DNA of 64,000 nucleotides from HXMU1420-13 sp965601825 (lineage in GTDB: Bacteria; Bacteroidota; Rhodothermia; Balneolales; Balneolaceae): assembly GCA_965601825.1 (NCBI GenBank), contig OZ271839.1, positions 1,178,001-1,242,000 of the forward strand, given 5' to 3'. Below, piece after piece: positions 1-7,709 of the stretch. Every line of letters starts with the position of its first letter. Within the stretch, counting starts at the first letter, position 1. The notes under the pieces are model-generated. The model did not search any database. It had not been told where the DNA came from and saw only the letters and a list, made by a program, of their open reading frames with translations. Both the position numbers and the translations under genes were made by a program.

Positions 1-30
1 TTTAAATGAAAATCGATGATGAGATTAAGG

Positions 31-414
31 TCACTCATTAAAAAATTCCTTCATCGGGTTGAAATAATGATCTTCCCAGCCTTGTTTGTATTGTTTACCG
101 TGAGAAGGAAGATTTGAATGGATTAAAGTGATTTCAGTCACACCATTAACTTTAGAAAAAAGTAGTTCCAAAATTGAATCTTCTTCTTCATCAGAAAATT
201 CTGAGGTTCTCCAACTTTGAAGAATTCTTTTATTTGGTTCGATTTCGAGATTCTTTCCCCAAATGTAACCATCCCATGCTGTGAACGATTCTCCTATTTG
301 ATCTGATACTTTAGCTTCTCCACCTGTCATCTTTGAATGAACGTCACTATCCAACCAGGCTGAAAAGACCATTTCAATAGGAGCCATAAATGTAGCTTTA
401 AGTTCAAATTTCAT
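31..414 (-). CDS. SRPBCC/AHSA1-like small-molecule-binding domain protein
   Basis: A 127-residue single-domain protein. The start (MKFELKATFMAPIEMVFSAW), a Trp-rich centre (TAWDGYIWGKN) and the late SWRTSEF and GWEDHYFNPM segments fit the START/Bet v 1-like SRPBCC fold, AHSA1 subgroup, which forms a hydrophobic cavity for lipids or other small ligands. Length is normal for a free-standing domain. No signal peptide or membrane segment is visible, so it is presumably cytosolic. It lies one base downstream of the DinB gene on the same strand, so the two are probably co-transcribed. The ligand cannot be read from the sequence; the fold call is from memory of family features. Confidence 0.75.
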   Translation of the reverse strand: MKFELKATFMAPIEMVFSAWLDSDVHSKMTGGEAKVSDQIGESFTAWDGYIWGKNLEIEPNKRILQSWRTSEFSDEEEDSILELLFSKVNGVTEITLIHSNLPSHGKQYKQGWEDHYFNPMKEFFNE

Positions 415-415
415 G

Positions 416-898
416 TCAGCTGGATTTACTGATTATCCCTCTACGAATGAAGTTAGCATTAACTGGTTCAAGACCAAGTTCACGCGCCCAAATGGAAAGC
501 TGACCAATGTGATGGATTTCATGAATCAAAACATGTCGCATTACTTCACCAAATGTAAATCGTTCTAATTCCCCATTTGGATTGTGAGCCTCAAAGACTT
601 TCGCATCCATTTCAGTGATCCAATTAGATACAAAATCTTTAATCGATGGGTGCAATTCAATAGAAAGCTTTTTGATATCCTCTAAATTCTTGAAATCTGA
701 ATATTGATATCGATTTGGTTGAAGATCTGATAATCCACACAACCAATAATATTCTACAACAATGATATGAAAGAGTGTTTCAGAAATGCTCTTCAATCCA
801 CCAATTCTAGGTTTAATAAACTCTTTATGTGAAATTGAGTCAAATAGTTCAAACCATTCGTTTCGGACCTGCCAGTTATATTCTAAAAGTTGTTTCAT
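416..898 (-). CDS. DinB-family putative metal-dependent four-helix protein
   Basis: About 160 residues with the DinB/YfiT-like layout: an early LLEYNWQVRNEWFEL helix, a mid FHIIVVEYYWL helix supplying one histidine, and a late HVLIHEIHHIGQL helix supplying the other two metal-ligand histidines of the family. DinB proteins are thought to be metal-dependent, often thiol-linked, transferases or hydrolases; the substrate here is unknown. An ATG three codons upstream (907) is in frame, but those codons coincide with the fossil stop region of a decayed NADAR gene, and alignment with the truncated DinB copy at 2540-2644 begins at the ATG at 898, so I prefer 898. The SRPBCC gene follows one base downstream. 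Confidence 0.8.
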   Translation of the reverse strand: MKQLLEYNWQVRNEWFELFDSISHKEFIKPRIGGLKSISETLFHIIVVEYYWLCGLSDLQPNRYQYSDFKNLEDIKKLSIELHPSIKDFVSNWITEMDAKVFEAHNPNGELERFTFGEVMRHVLIHEIHHIGQLSIWARELGLEPVNANFIRRGIISKSS

Positions 899-1021
899 GT
901 TATTCATTAATCATTTCGCGGACTTCCATCAGGGAGAAACCGAGTAGATTAAGTCCGGGCCAGTTTACAGGAAATTCAAGATTTTCATCATCAATAGTTA
1001 ACCTATTCCCTATATCTTATC
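899..1021 (-). pseudogene. 3' fragment of a NADAR-family gene
   Basis: Read on the minus strand this encodes DDENLEFPVNWPGLNLLGF followed by SLMEVREMINE and a stop, nearly identical to the C-terminus of the intact NADAR protein at 2646-3197. Upstream of that block the frame is broken: the segment matching DKIWGIG carries TAG in place of the Trp codon, a second stop and a frameshift. Nucleotide similarity to the intact locus continues without a break into the start of the DinB gene, so this is a decayed copy of a NADAR-DinB junction. Confidence 0.85.
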
Positions 1022-1031
1022 AAATAGAAAA

Positions 1032-1247
1032 GCCGAAGACGCTGTTACCGGAATGATGTTAGCAGTCGAGAATACAAAAGTTGAAGAAAATGGTTTCTAT
1101 GAATTCTTAATGCCAGATATCTCACGTTAACATTTAATCACGAATTCAGATTGGGTTGGAGTGAGCGTAACCCCCAATATTGAAGTGGAAGCTGATTATG
1201 CAATGGAAGAAGTTTATGAATTGGCGATATATTTTGATGACAATTAA
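1032..1247 (+). pseudogene. Degenerate C-terminus of an S41-type (tail-specific) peptidase
   Basis: A rightward reading frame gives NGFYEFLMPDISR, an in-frame TAA at 1128-1130, then HLITNSDWVGVSVTPNIEV and EADYAMEEVYELA before a final stop at 1245. The second part resembles the conserved WEGVGVxPDIxVxAxxAL end of S41 C-terminal processing peptidases. No start codon and no catalytic region are present, and an internal stop interrupts it. It lies on the strand opposite to its neighbours, between the NADAR fossil and the lectin-like gene. The family call rests on a short motif and is moderate. Confidence 0.55.
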
Positions 1248-1266
1248 TCAGCAATAATGAGATTAA

Positions 1267-1298
1267 AAATCGTGTGATCTATGTTTAATAGACCACAC
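1267..1298 (-). terminator. Intrinsic terminator of the lectin-like gene
   Basis: GTGTGATCTAT and ATAGACCACAC form an 11-bp stem with one mismatch around a 5-base loop, followed on the minus strand by GATTTTTAATC. It begins 13 bases beyond the stop codon of the gene at 1311-2282. Confidence 0.6.
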
Positions 1299-1310
1299 TC
1301 AATACGTTAC

Positions 1311-2282
1311 TCAGCTAATTGGAGAATAAATCACAACACGTTCAATAGTGAACTCTTTCTGGTTCGGGTTTATACTTACGCCGGTTACTTGCGGTACAGA
1401 AAGAAGATTCTGAGCGAGAGAAGAATATGACTGCTTATTCTTCACTGTTATATTGAAGATTGAAAATGAAGCATTCATTGAGCTACCTCCTGGTTGCTCG
1501 GTCACAAAGTAGCACCTATTCTGTTCCTGAACTAAACTATTTACTTCAAGAGATATTGAATAAGAAACTGAATTTCCATTTACTTCACACGTTTGCAACC
1601 ATGTCTTAGTTGTTTCATTATACTCCATAGTAACTGTAACCAAATCGCCAGCATTAAGCGCCATTCTGTCCCCACCGTGGCAATTTTTAAATTGGCTAGG
1701 TATTCCGGGAGTAGTATCTGTATTTACATACTGACCTGAAATCCACCACTGATTACTGGGAATACTACCTGGGTTTGGTGCACAGGAGTTCCCATAAGTT
1801 AGCACAGGTTGTAAAACACCATTACAAATCGGAGAATAATTTTCTCCACCAGGTCCAAAGCCTGGCCATAAAAATAAAGTTCCTTGTGGTGTGATATAAT
1901 TCGGCACTATCATACTTGCTTGCAAATATGTAAATCCATATCCGGATGGAACATCTGTTTCTAAAGTAATGCCTCTTGAATTGGCAACTTTCTCATAAGA
2001 GTCAGCTAACCCGACCGCTGATCCATACCAAGGAACACCTGCAAAAAATACAGTATCACCAGAGTTAAATGTTCCGTGTCCATCTAAGACCATAGTGGTT
2101 CCATCTTTAACTCTAAAGAAATATGTTACATCATCATTATTTAATGCATATTGCTCGGCTTGTTCTAAAGTTATGCCATTCATTCTATTAACCTGTAAAT
2201 CCCAATTTGCTGCATAATATTGAGCCACATTCGGTTTAAGGTTAAATGCTCTTGTTAATTCCGACGAAATTGTTGTTCCCAT
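1311..2282 (-). CDS. Hypothetical protein with predicted concanavalin-like beta-sandwich domain
   Basis: 323 residues, mostly beta-strand-prone and rich in Gly, Asn, Tyr and Trp. The N-terminal ~90 residues (ITLEQAEQYALNNDDVTYFF, then GHGTFNSGDTVFFAGVPWYG) form one block. The larger C-terminal block has alternating strands with FLWPGFGPGGENYSPICNG, LQPVLTYGNSC, WWISGQYVNT and DLVTVTMEYNETT, reminiscent of concanavalin A-like/eqolisin-like sandwich proteins of fungi and bacteria. I recognise no catalytic pair. There is no signal peptide. It sits alone between gene fossils with its own terminator, which fits an acquired gene. Function unknown. Confidence 0.6.
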   Translation of the reverse strand: MGTTISSELTRAFNLKPNVAQYYAANWDLQVNRMNGITLEQAEQYALNNDDVTYFFRVKDGTTMVLDGHGTFNSGDTVFFAGVPWYGSAVGLADSYEKVANSRGITLETDVPSGYGFTYLQASMIVPNYITPQGTLFLWPGFGPGGENYSPICNGVLQPVLTYGNSCAPNPGSIPSNQWWISGQYVNTDTTPGIPSQFKNCHGGDRMALNAGDLVTVTMEYNETTKTWLQTCEVNGNSVSYSISLEVNSLVQEQNRCYFVTEQPGGSSMNASFSIFNITVKNKQSYSSLAQNLLSVPQVTGVSINPNQKEFTIERVVIYSPIS

Positions 2283-2539
2283 TACAATTATTTTTCTTTG
2301 AATACCTACTCTATTCGGTTTTCGGCTACCCCATTTAAAATTACCTTAAATAAATTTAGATAATTGTGACTAAATAGTTATTAAATCTATAAGAAAATAA
2401 CAAGTAGATAAGAACTATTATATTGTAAATGCTAAGATTTTGTGACTATTCAATTGGGTTGAATCATAAATAACATCTCTCTCTCAAGATCAAGAAGGAT
2501 TCATAGTTCATAAACTTTGAAGATGATTGATCTGGATTT

Positions 2540-2644
2540 TTAGACATTACTGGTATTTTGGAATTTGACCTTTCCAGTTTCTGCGATATCAAGCTCAAAC
2601 CCTTCATTTCTAACCTTTCTGTTATATTCAAAAAGGTATTTCAT
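2540..2644 (-). pseudogene. 5' fragment of a DinB-family gene
   Basis: A 34-codon frame begins MKYLFEYNRKVRNEGFEL, matching MKQLLEYNWQVRNEWFEL at the start of the intact DinB protein (416-898), then diverges and stops at 2540-2542. It starts one base after the stop codon of the intact NADAR gene, the same arrangement as at the left copy. The 257 bases between it and the lectin-like gene (2283-2539) are AT-rich and show nothing else I can support. Confidence 0.8.
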
Positions 2645-2645
2645 G

Positions 2646-3197
2646 TTATTTATTAATCATTTCGCGGACTTCCATCAGGCAGAAACCGAGTAGATTGAGT
2701 CCGGGCCAGTTTTCAGGAAATTCAGCATTCTCATCATCTTCGGATAATCCAATACCCCAAATCTTATCTACTGGACTAGCTTCCACCAATACTCGATTAT
2801 TTGTTGATAAAAGGTATGTCTTTAGTTCTTCATGTTGGGTGAACTTCAGATAATTGGCTTTTTTCACGATTTCAAATCGATTAATCTCCCACATATATTG
2901 ATCGAAGTTTCTAATCATTCTCCCATATTTCTTTGCTTCAGCCGCTGAACCGGAAGCTAAGATTTTCTCTAACATCTCATCATCATTGAATAGTCGGGCT
3001 TTTCCTGCCATCATATAATGCTCAGCGGTTTTATACGTAACCCCATCCTCTGAAAATTCATGATTTTCCCACCATTGACTGAAACAGCTGGATGTGATTT
3101 CACCATTCTTAGAGGGTTGATGTCCCCAAAAGAATAGATATTTCATGCGTTTACCGGACTGCAGTTGTAAATAGAGCCACGTTTTATCGAATTTCAT
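2646..3197 (-). CDS. NADAR-family (YbiA-like) ADP-ribose/riboflavin-related N-glycosidase
   Basis: 183 residues. Family features run in order: FFWGHQPSKNGEITSSCFSQ (N-terminal Phe/Gly segment), YKTAEHYMMAGKARLF (the conserved Glu followed by the Met/Lys-Ala helix), and the C-terminal DKIWGIGLSEDDE and NWPGLNLLGFCLMEVR. NADAR proteins cleave N-glycosidic bonds; characterised members act on riboflavin-pathway intermediates or remove ADP-ribose from guanine. Which applies here cannot be read from sequence. Length is typical. An internal Met at residue 18 (MKYLFFWG) is an alternative start, but the first 17 residues resemble those of relatives. A truncated DinB frame follows one base downstream. 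Confidence 0.85.
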   Translation of the reverse strand: MKFDKTWLYLQLQSGKRMKYLFFWGHQPSKNGEITSSCFSQWWENHEFSEDGVTYKTAEHYMMAGKARLFNDDEMLEKILASGSAAEAKKYGRMIRNFDQYMWEINRFEIVKKANYLKFTQHEELKTYLLSTNNRVLVEASPVDKIWGIGLSEDDENAEFPENWPGLNLLGFCLMEVREMINK

Positions 3198-3240
3198 GAG
3201 TATTTGATATTCTGGATGACTAGTCGCATTGATTTATTAA

Positions 3241-4167
3241 TTAACTACGTTTCGAAATCCAATCAATAATAAAATCAAACCTCTCTTGAGTCAGGGCATG
3301 ACCACCTTGAAATCGCTTATGCTCAAGATTCATTGTTTTACCGGATTGAATCATCTTTTCCTGAACAGACTCAACAATAGAATCTGCATCTTTGGAATAA
3401 ATGTCATCATTTGATGAAACAATCAGCATGTTATCTACATGGGAATTGTAGAGAATATCATCAATATCCATATGATTAAGAATTCCCGGAACAACAAGAG
3501 ACATTTCTAATCCGGTCTCATTTTCAATTTTATTTCTGAATGTTGCCGCTGACCCACTCGTACAAATAAAATTCACTTTCTCATCAACTGCAGCATGAAA
3601 AATTGATGTATTGCCGCCATAAGAATGACCAAGAATTCCAATTTTTTCAGGTATTACATCTACGAGTGAAGCTAATAATTCAGTAGCAATCAGTGCATCA
3701 TTTAAAACGGTAGTTAGCAAAAGTTTACCATTAACCAGACGATATGCCATCCCATTGTAATAATGAAGCCAATCCGTTTCTTCATTTTTTTCTGTTCCGG
3801 ATTGAGTTCTTCGGCGATCTTCAAATCCAACAGAATCGGGGGCCAGAACTATGAATCCACTTTTAGCTAAAGCGGGCCCAAAAGCGTTTAATGGATCACC
3901 TTTTAACCCAGCTACTTCACTTTTACCTAAATGCCATTCGCTGTTATGTTGATGGTGAATCAGAATGCCGGGAAAGGGACCTTTTCCTGCAGGAATAATT
4001 AAATATGCTCGAATTTTATCCTTTTCAAAACCGATATATTCGATGAGTTGCTGTGTGTATCCATCATTTTTTTCAGTATCCAGAATTTCAAATCCAGGAA
4101 TACTATTCGGGTACTCAATTTGAAGTAATTCCACCAACTTGTTGGATATATCAGTTGAATCGGCCAT
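3241..4167 (-). CDS. Alpha/beta hydrolase, dienelactone-hydrolase/acetyl-esterase-like
   Basis: 308 residues, no signal peptide. ILIHHQHNSEWHLGKSEVAG marks the oxyanion strand region, GFIVLAPDSVGFEDRR the second crossing strand, and ILGHSYGGNTSI the nucleophile elbow (G-H-S-Y-G). A late DNMLIVSSNDDIYS supplies a candidate acid and FQGGHALT the catalytic His, completing Ser-Asp-His. The arrangement matches the DLH/acetyl xylan esterase group of cytosolic or periplasmic esterases; substrate unknown. Its ATG overlaps the stop of the upstream methyltransferase gene (TAATG), so the two are translationally coupled. Confidence 0.8.
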   Translation of the reverse strand: MADSTDISNKLVELLQIEYPNSIPGFEILDTEKNDGYTQQLIEYIGFEKDKIRAYLIIPAGKGPFPGILIHHQHNSEWHLGKSEVAGLKGDPLNAFGPALAKSGFIVLAPDSVGFEDRRRTQSGTEKNEETDWLHYYNGMAYRLVNGKLLLTTVLNDALIATELLASLVDVIPEKIGILGHSYGGNTSIFHAAVDEKVNFICTSGSAATFRNKIENETGLEMSLVVPGILNHMDIDDILYNSHVDNMLIVSSNDDIYSKDADSIVESVQEKMIQSGKTMNLEHKRFQGGHALTQERFDFIIDWISKRS

Positions 4168-5207
4168 TACCCGTTTGCTTTCCTTGCTACAATCAAATCA
4201 CGTTTAATAGCACTATCCACACGGTGTTCGAATTGATCATAAGGGAATTCCTTCATCACTTCGAAGCCTCCTTTTTCAAAAAACTTAGCAAACTTCTTTC
4301 TGTTGATGAGATGTGAATTCCAGGCGAGTACTATTGAACCACCTTTTCGCAACACTTTCTTCCATTCGGGAAGACATTCACTTACTAAATCAGCAGGATT
4401 CCTTGTTGGACTTCCATACACTTTACCTCCTTTATTTCCATGCTTGATGCCATAAGGGAGATCTCCAACAATGAAATGAAATCGCTCTTTTTTGAAATAT
4501 TTATGCGCTTCTTTTGAAGATCCATGAACCATAGCTAAATGCTTTCTGGATTCTTCATCTTTAAATTCCTCTTTCGATTTTGCGTATCTAAATTCCGTGA
4601 TTTGAGCCGGTTTCCCATCTTCATTTTTGTAGATCACGCGAGTTGATCGTGAGTGTTTAAACCGCTCTTGCTCCATAAACTTTTTGAAAAAAGTCTGACT
4701 TTCCTGAATCGCATTTCCTTCAATTTCGATTCCAAAAGCATTAAATCCAAAGGTTGTGGCTTCAAACAAAGTTGTGCCTTTTCCTGAAACCGGATCAAGT
4801 AATTCGAGCGATTCTTCGAAATCGAATTCAGTAGAGTGTAAGGCAACATTGATCATCATTCGAGTGAAAAGCTCATTCGTCTTTCCTTTGTACTTCATCA
4901 AAGTGCTGATCTTTGGATCAAGGTAATGTATTACCGGTAGTTCAATAGGTTGAAGGTTGTCATCAAACCTCGAGTAAAGAGCGAATACAAAAGATAATCG
5001 GGAAAGAATCTTGAGGTCGCGAAAGCTTAATAATGAATCAGATTTGAATGATACATATCGAATATTAGCCAGGTGAATAATCTCGATATCTTCCAGATTG
5101 GCATCCATTGAATTAGCTGCTACAGCCAACTCAGCTAAGGCAAGTTTATCCGCAGATTGATAATATACCCAATTATGACCCGGATATTGAAGAATTAAAT
5201 AGTTCAT
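4167..5207 (-). CDS. TRM11/UPF0020-like RNA (guanine-N2) methyltransferase
   Basis: 346 residues. The C-terminal half is a Rossmann methyltransferase: LLDPVSGKGTTLFEATTFGF forms the S-adenosylmethionine loop (motif I), GIEIE the acidic end of strand 2, and IVGDLPYGIKHGNKGG the catalytic motif IV (D-L-P-Y, a variant of D-P-P-Y). RKGGSIVLAWNSH and FEVMKEFPYDQFEHRVDSAI complete the fold. The N-terminal ~110 residues lack an obvious THUMP signature but sit where THUMP/NFLD domains occur in Trm11 relatives. The likely role is tRNA guanosine N2-methylation; another nucleic-acid substrate is possible. It is the first gene of a leftward pair with the hydrolase. Confidence 0.75.
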   Translation of the reverse strand: MNYLILQYPGHNWVYYQSADKLALAELAVAANSMDANLEDIEIIHLANIRYVSFKSDSLLSFRDLKILSRLSFVFALYSRFDDNLQPIELPVIHYLDPKISTLMKYKGKTNELFTRMMINVALHSTEFDFEESLELLDPVSGKGTTLFEATTFGFNAFGIEIEGNAIQESQTFFKKFMEQERFKHSRSTRVIYKNEDGKPAQITEFRYAKSKEEFKDEESRKHLAMVHGSSKEAHKYFKKERFHFIVGDLPYGIKHGNKGGKVYGSPTRNPADLVSECLPEWKKVLRKGGSIVLAWNSHLINRKKFAKFFEKGGFEVMKEFPYDQFEHRVDSAIKRDLIVARKANG

Positions 5208-5293
5208 GAAAATTTAGTAACAATCTTTAGCGATTCCATCGCGATGTAAAGTGAGTTTCGCCGTATCTTTTCGACAAATTAAAAAAACAGGCA

Positions 5294-5623
5294 ATGCATC
5301 AAAAAGATATTAACATCACCGTAGAATTAGATAACGATCATATTCCAACAAATATCCGTTGGCAGGCAGATGATATGACCCAAAAGCATGTAGCTGATTG
5401 TAGAGCTATGCTGCTTTCCCTGTGGGATGCCAGAAACAAAGATACGTTAAAGCTTGATCTTTGGACGAAAGATATGACCGTTGATGAGATGAAAATCTTT
5501 TTTCATCAAACACTACTAACGATGGCAGATACACTTGAGAATTCAATTAATGATCCTCGAATATCCGGTGACATGCGTGATTTCTGTGAGTACTTCGCGG
5601 AAAAGATGGAGATTAAAGCCTGA
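5294..5623 (+). CDS. gldC: Gliding motility protein GldC
   Basis: 109 residues. The start DINITVELDNDHIPTNIRW, the following QADDMTQKHVADCRAMLLSL and the late FHQTLLTMADTLENSI match GldC, a small cytosolic protein conserved in Bacteroidota and relatives that have gliding and type IX secretion genes. Its biochemical role is not established; in Flavobacterium it contributes to efficient gliding. It stands alone here, divergent from the methyltransferase (86-bp gap) and convergent with the AmmeMemoRadiSam B gene. It fits the T9SS-sorted protein at 58503-59303. Confidence 0.88.
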   Translation: MHQKDINITVELDNDHIPTNIRWQADDMTQKHVADCRAMLLSLWDARNKDTLKLDLWTKDMTVDEMKIFFHQTLLTMADTLENSINDPRISGDMRDFCEYFAEKMEIKA

Positions 5624-5683
5624 TCGATTAAGAATTAATCAATTAAGCATGATAAATATTCTTCATTGATAATTGTGGCATTC

Positions 5684-6964
5684 TTAATTGAACAAAATGC
5701 TTCCGTAGGTAACGGCACTTTCTCTCTCTTGTTCATCCCAAACATCATAACCCACTATTTTGCCTTCAATTCCATTGAATGCAGTTAAGAAAGTCAAAAG
5801 AGGAGAAAACCCACAAATTCTATATTTGTCGTAATTCTCTTTCATCATGTATAGAAGGTGTTTTGGATTCCCCGAAGCTCCGGCCTGCATAAATAGGCGA
5901 TCGTTTTTTTCTACGTCCTCCAGCATCTCATTCGCCGGATCCTGATCACCAAACTTTTTCCCAATGTGAGATAAGTCGCCACTAATGAGAAAAAACGCTT
6001 CAGGATCATCGCCATAAGTCTCTTCTAAAAATGCTGCAAAAGTCTCAACCTGAGCTTGCTTATGGGATTCATCCGAATATAAAAGCTCGTCAAGATCACC
6101 CACTAAAATTGGAATTATTTCAAAATCGTGTTTCCAAATATGATTCAAAAAGAGAAGATGCATTTCTATACTGTGTTCAACACGATGTGCACGATCATTA
6201 AAACTCACACCAATTTGATTCCATTTTTTTGGTGATAACTGTCGCCTGAAATTCTTGTGCGATTCTATACTACCGTTTGGAAGTTGGAAGGTTTTCTCAG
6301 AAACAATAAAAGGATATTCCTGATAGAGTTTACCGTACATACCAGAATAATGCGAAGTAGCAAGAATAAACACCTTTTTGGGTGTTATATGTTTGATTCC
6401 AGAAAAAGCCTGCACATAACTGGACAATCCAACTCTTGTGTCGATATGTGGAGCAAACAACGCACGCGCATTTTGAGCCTCAGCATTTTCATGATTTGTG
6501 AACGCCACTTTGAGATAATCAATCAGCTCGATTGGATTGTTCGGGAATGAAGTGCCAGCTGTATTTGAAAGATGATATCTGGATTGCTCATAATCTTGTT
6601 CAGTCTGTTCCGATAATTTTTTAAAGTGAGATGAATATAAAATCCCGTTTTCATCTAAATATCGAACATAGTTGAGCAAATCATTTTTAGATACTTCACC
6701 GGTACTCAGTTTTATCAGGTCGTCGATACTTCGCATTCCATCTAGCATCGATAAAATAGTGTTAGAATCGGATGGTAGCGTAAAATTGTTGGTTGCGTAG
6801 TTAAGTGAATCGTAAAAGTACAGATATTCTTCACCTTCCTGTTCAATGGGGAAGCTTTGGATATCAAGTCTAACCGGAGGGATTGGCTCTTTAAACGAAT
6901 TAAAAAGGCTCTCTTGTTCACCTCTAATTAATGTCTTCTCTTTTAACATTTCCTGACTATTCAA
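5684..6964 (-). CDS. amrB: AmmeMemoRadiSam system protein B (MEMO1 family) with extra N-terminal domain
   Basis: 426 residues, longer than the ~270-300 of a bare MEMO1 domain. Residues ~165-426 are MEMO1: ALFAPHIDTRVG (first metal-site His region), KKVFILATSHYSGMYG, RAHRVEHSIEMHLLFL, IPILVGD and FFLISGDLSHIGKKFG. The first ~160 residues include a predicted winged-helix-like part (NTILSMLDGMRSIDDLIKLS, LLNYVRYLDENGILYS) resembling PqqD-type peptide-binding modules. MEMO1 proteins pair with a radical SAM enzyme and AMMECR1 in an uncharacterised pathway; neither partner is in this window. Cytosolic. The stop lies ~60 bp from convergent gldC. Confidence 0.82.
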   Translation of the reverse strand: MNSQEMLKEKTLIRGEQESLFNSFKEPIPPVRLDIQSFPIEQEGEEYLYFYDSLNYATNNFTLPSDSNTILSMLDGMRSIDDLIKLSTGEVSKNDLLNYVRYLDENGILYSSHFKKLSEQTEQDYEQSRYHLSNTAGTSFPNNPIELIDYLKVAFTNHENAEAQNARALFAPHIDTRVGLSSYVQAFSGIKHITPKKVFILATSHYSGMYGKLYQEYPFIVSEKTFQLPNGSIESHKNFRRQLSPKKWNQIGVSFNDRAHRVEHSIEMHLLFLNHIWKHDFEIIPILVGDLDELLYSDESHKQAQVETFAAFLEETYGDDPEAFFLISGDLSHIGKKFGDQDPANEMLEDVEKNDRLFMQAGASGNPKHLLYMMKENYDKYRICGFSPLLTFLTAFNGIEGKIVGYDVWDEQERESAVTYGSILFN

Positions 6965-7009
6965 TAATTGGTCTGAATCAATTATAAATATGAGGAATTT
7001 TTAAGAATC

Positions 7010-7693
7010 TTAAGATTGGAGTTTTCTCATTTTTCTGCATTCACAGTTTCTGCCGTAATTCACACACAAGGGATGGTCCGGTGCTTTTGATATCCTTGCT
7101 TTGCATGCATTACGGCCATGATGAATGAGTAAGTGTGATACATCCGTCCAGTTTTCCTGTGGAATCAGCGCCATTAAATCGCGTTCGATTTTGTCTGTAT
7201 TATTTTTCTCTCGCGTAAATCCAAATCGATTAGAGATTCTCTTAACATGAGTATCAACCACAACGCCTTCGTTGATTCCAAAAGCATTTCCAAGTACTAC
7301 ATTGGCGGTTTTTCTTGCAGCGCCTCTCAAGGTCAACAGTTCCTTCATGGTTTTTGGAACTTCACCATCAAACTCTTCAACTAGACGTTTTGATGTCTCT
7401 TTAAGAGATTTCGCTTTATTCTTATAAAAACCTGTTGTTCGAACTAATTCCTCGAGTTCTTCTAACGGAGCTTCCGCCATTAATTCTGGTGTTGGATAGG
7501 TTTCGAAGAGGGCTGGAGTCACAATATTTACACGAACGTCGGTACACTGTGCACTTAATATGGTGGCAATAAGTAGTTCGAAAGCATTCCTATGATTGAG
7601 CTCGCAATGCGGATTAGGATAATACTGATAGAGTTCTTTCAGTATTTCATTGGCTCTTTCTTTCTGCTGCTTTGATTTACGTGGAAGTTTCAA
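7010..7693 (-). CDS. nth: Endonuclease III (DNA glycosylase/AP lyase) with atypical cysteine spacing
   Basis: 227 residues. It removes oxidised pyrimidines and nicks the resulting abasic site. NPHCELNHRNAFELLIATIL and SAQCTDVRVN are standard Nth N-terminal features; the hairpin-helix-hairpin region reads LRGAARKTANVV (usual form LPGVGRKTANVV) and keeps the catalytic Lys; VVDTHVKRISNRFGF keeps the catalytic Asp. The C-terminal iron-sulfur loop is odd: cysteines fall as C-x12-C-x6-C-x1-C (CKARISKAPDHPLC, then NYGRNCEC), not the family C-x6-C-x2-C-x5-C. It is in the same direction as, and 16 bp upstream of, nothing but the AmrB gene end; the FKBP gene precedes it. Confidence 0.9.
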   Translation of the reverse strand: MKLPRKSKQQKERANEILKELYQYYPNPHCELNHRNAFELLIATILSAQCTDVRVNIVTPALFETYPTPELMAEAPLEELEELVRTTGFYKNKAKSLKETSKRLVEEFDGEVPKTMKELLTLRGAARKTANVVLGNAFGINEGVVVDTHVKRISNRFGFTREKNNTDKIERDLMALIPQENWTDVSHLLIHHGRNACKARISKAPDHPLCVNYGRNCECRKMRKLQS

Positions 7694-7709
7694 GATTCAA
7701 TAAGTGAGA

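Noticed and set aside
829..1056. 75-residue rightward frame over the DinB start and NADAR fossil
   Set aside because: It is antisense to the DinB 5' end and to the NADAR fossil and has no protein-like pattern.
5627..5691. TCAATTAAG/CTTAATTGA pair between gldC and amrB as a terminator
   Set aside because: Loop of ~35 bases, arms partly inside coding sequence and AT-only stem; too weak to call.
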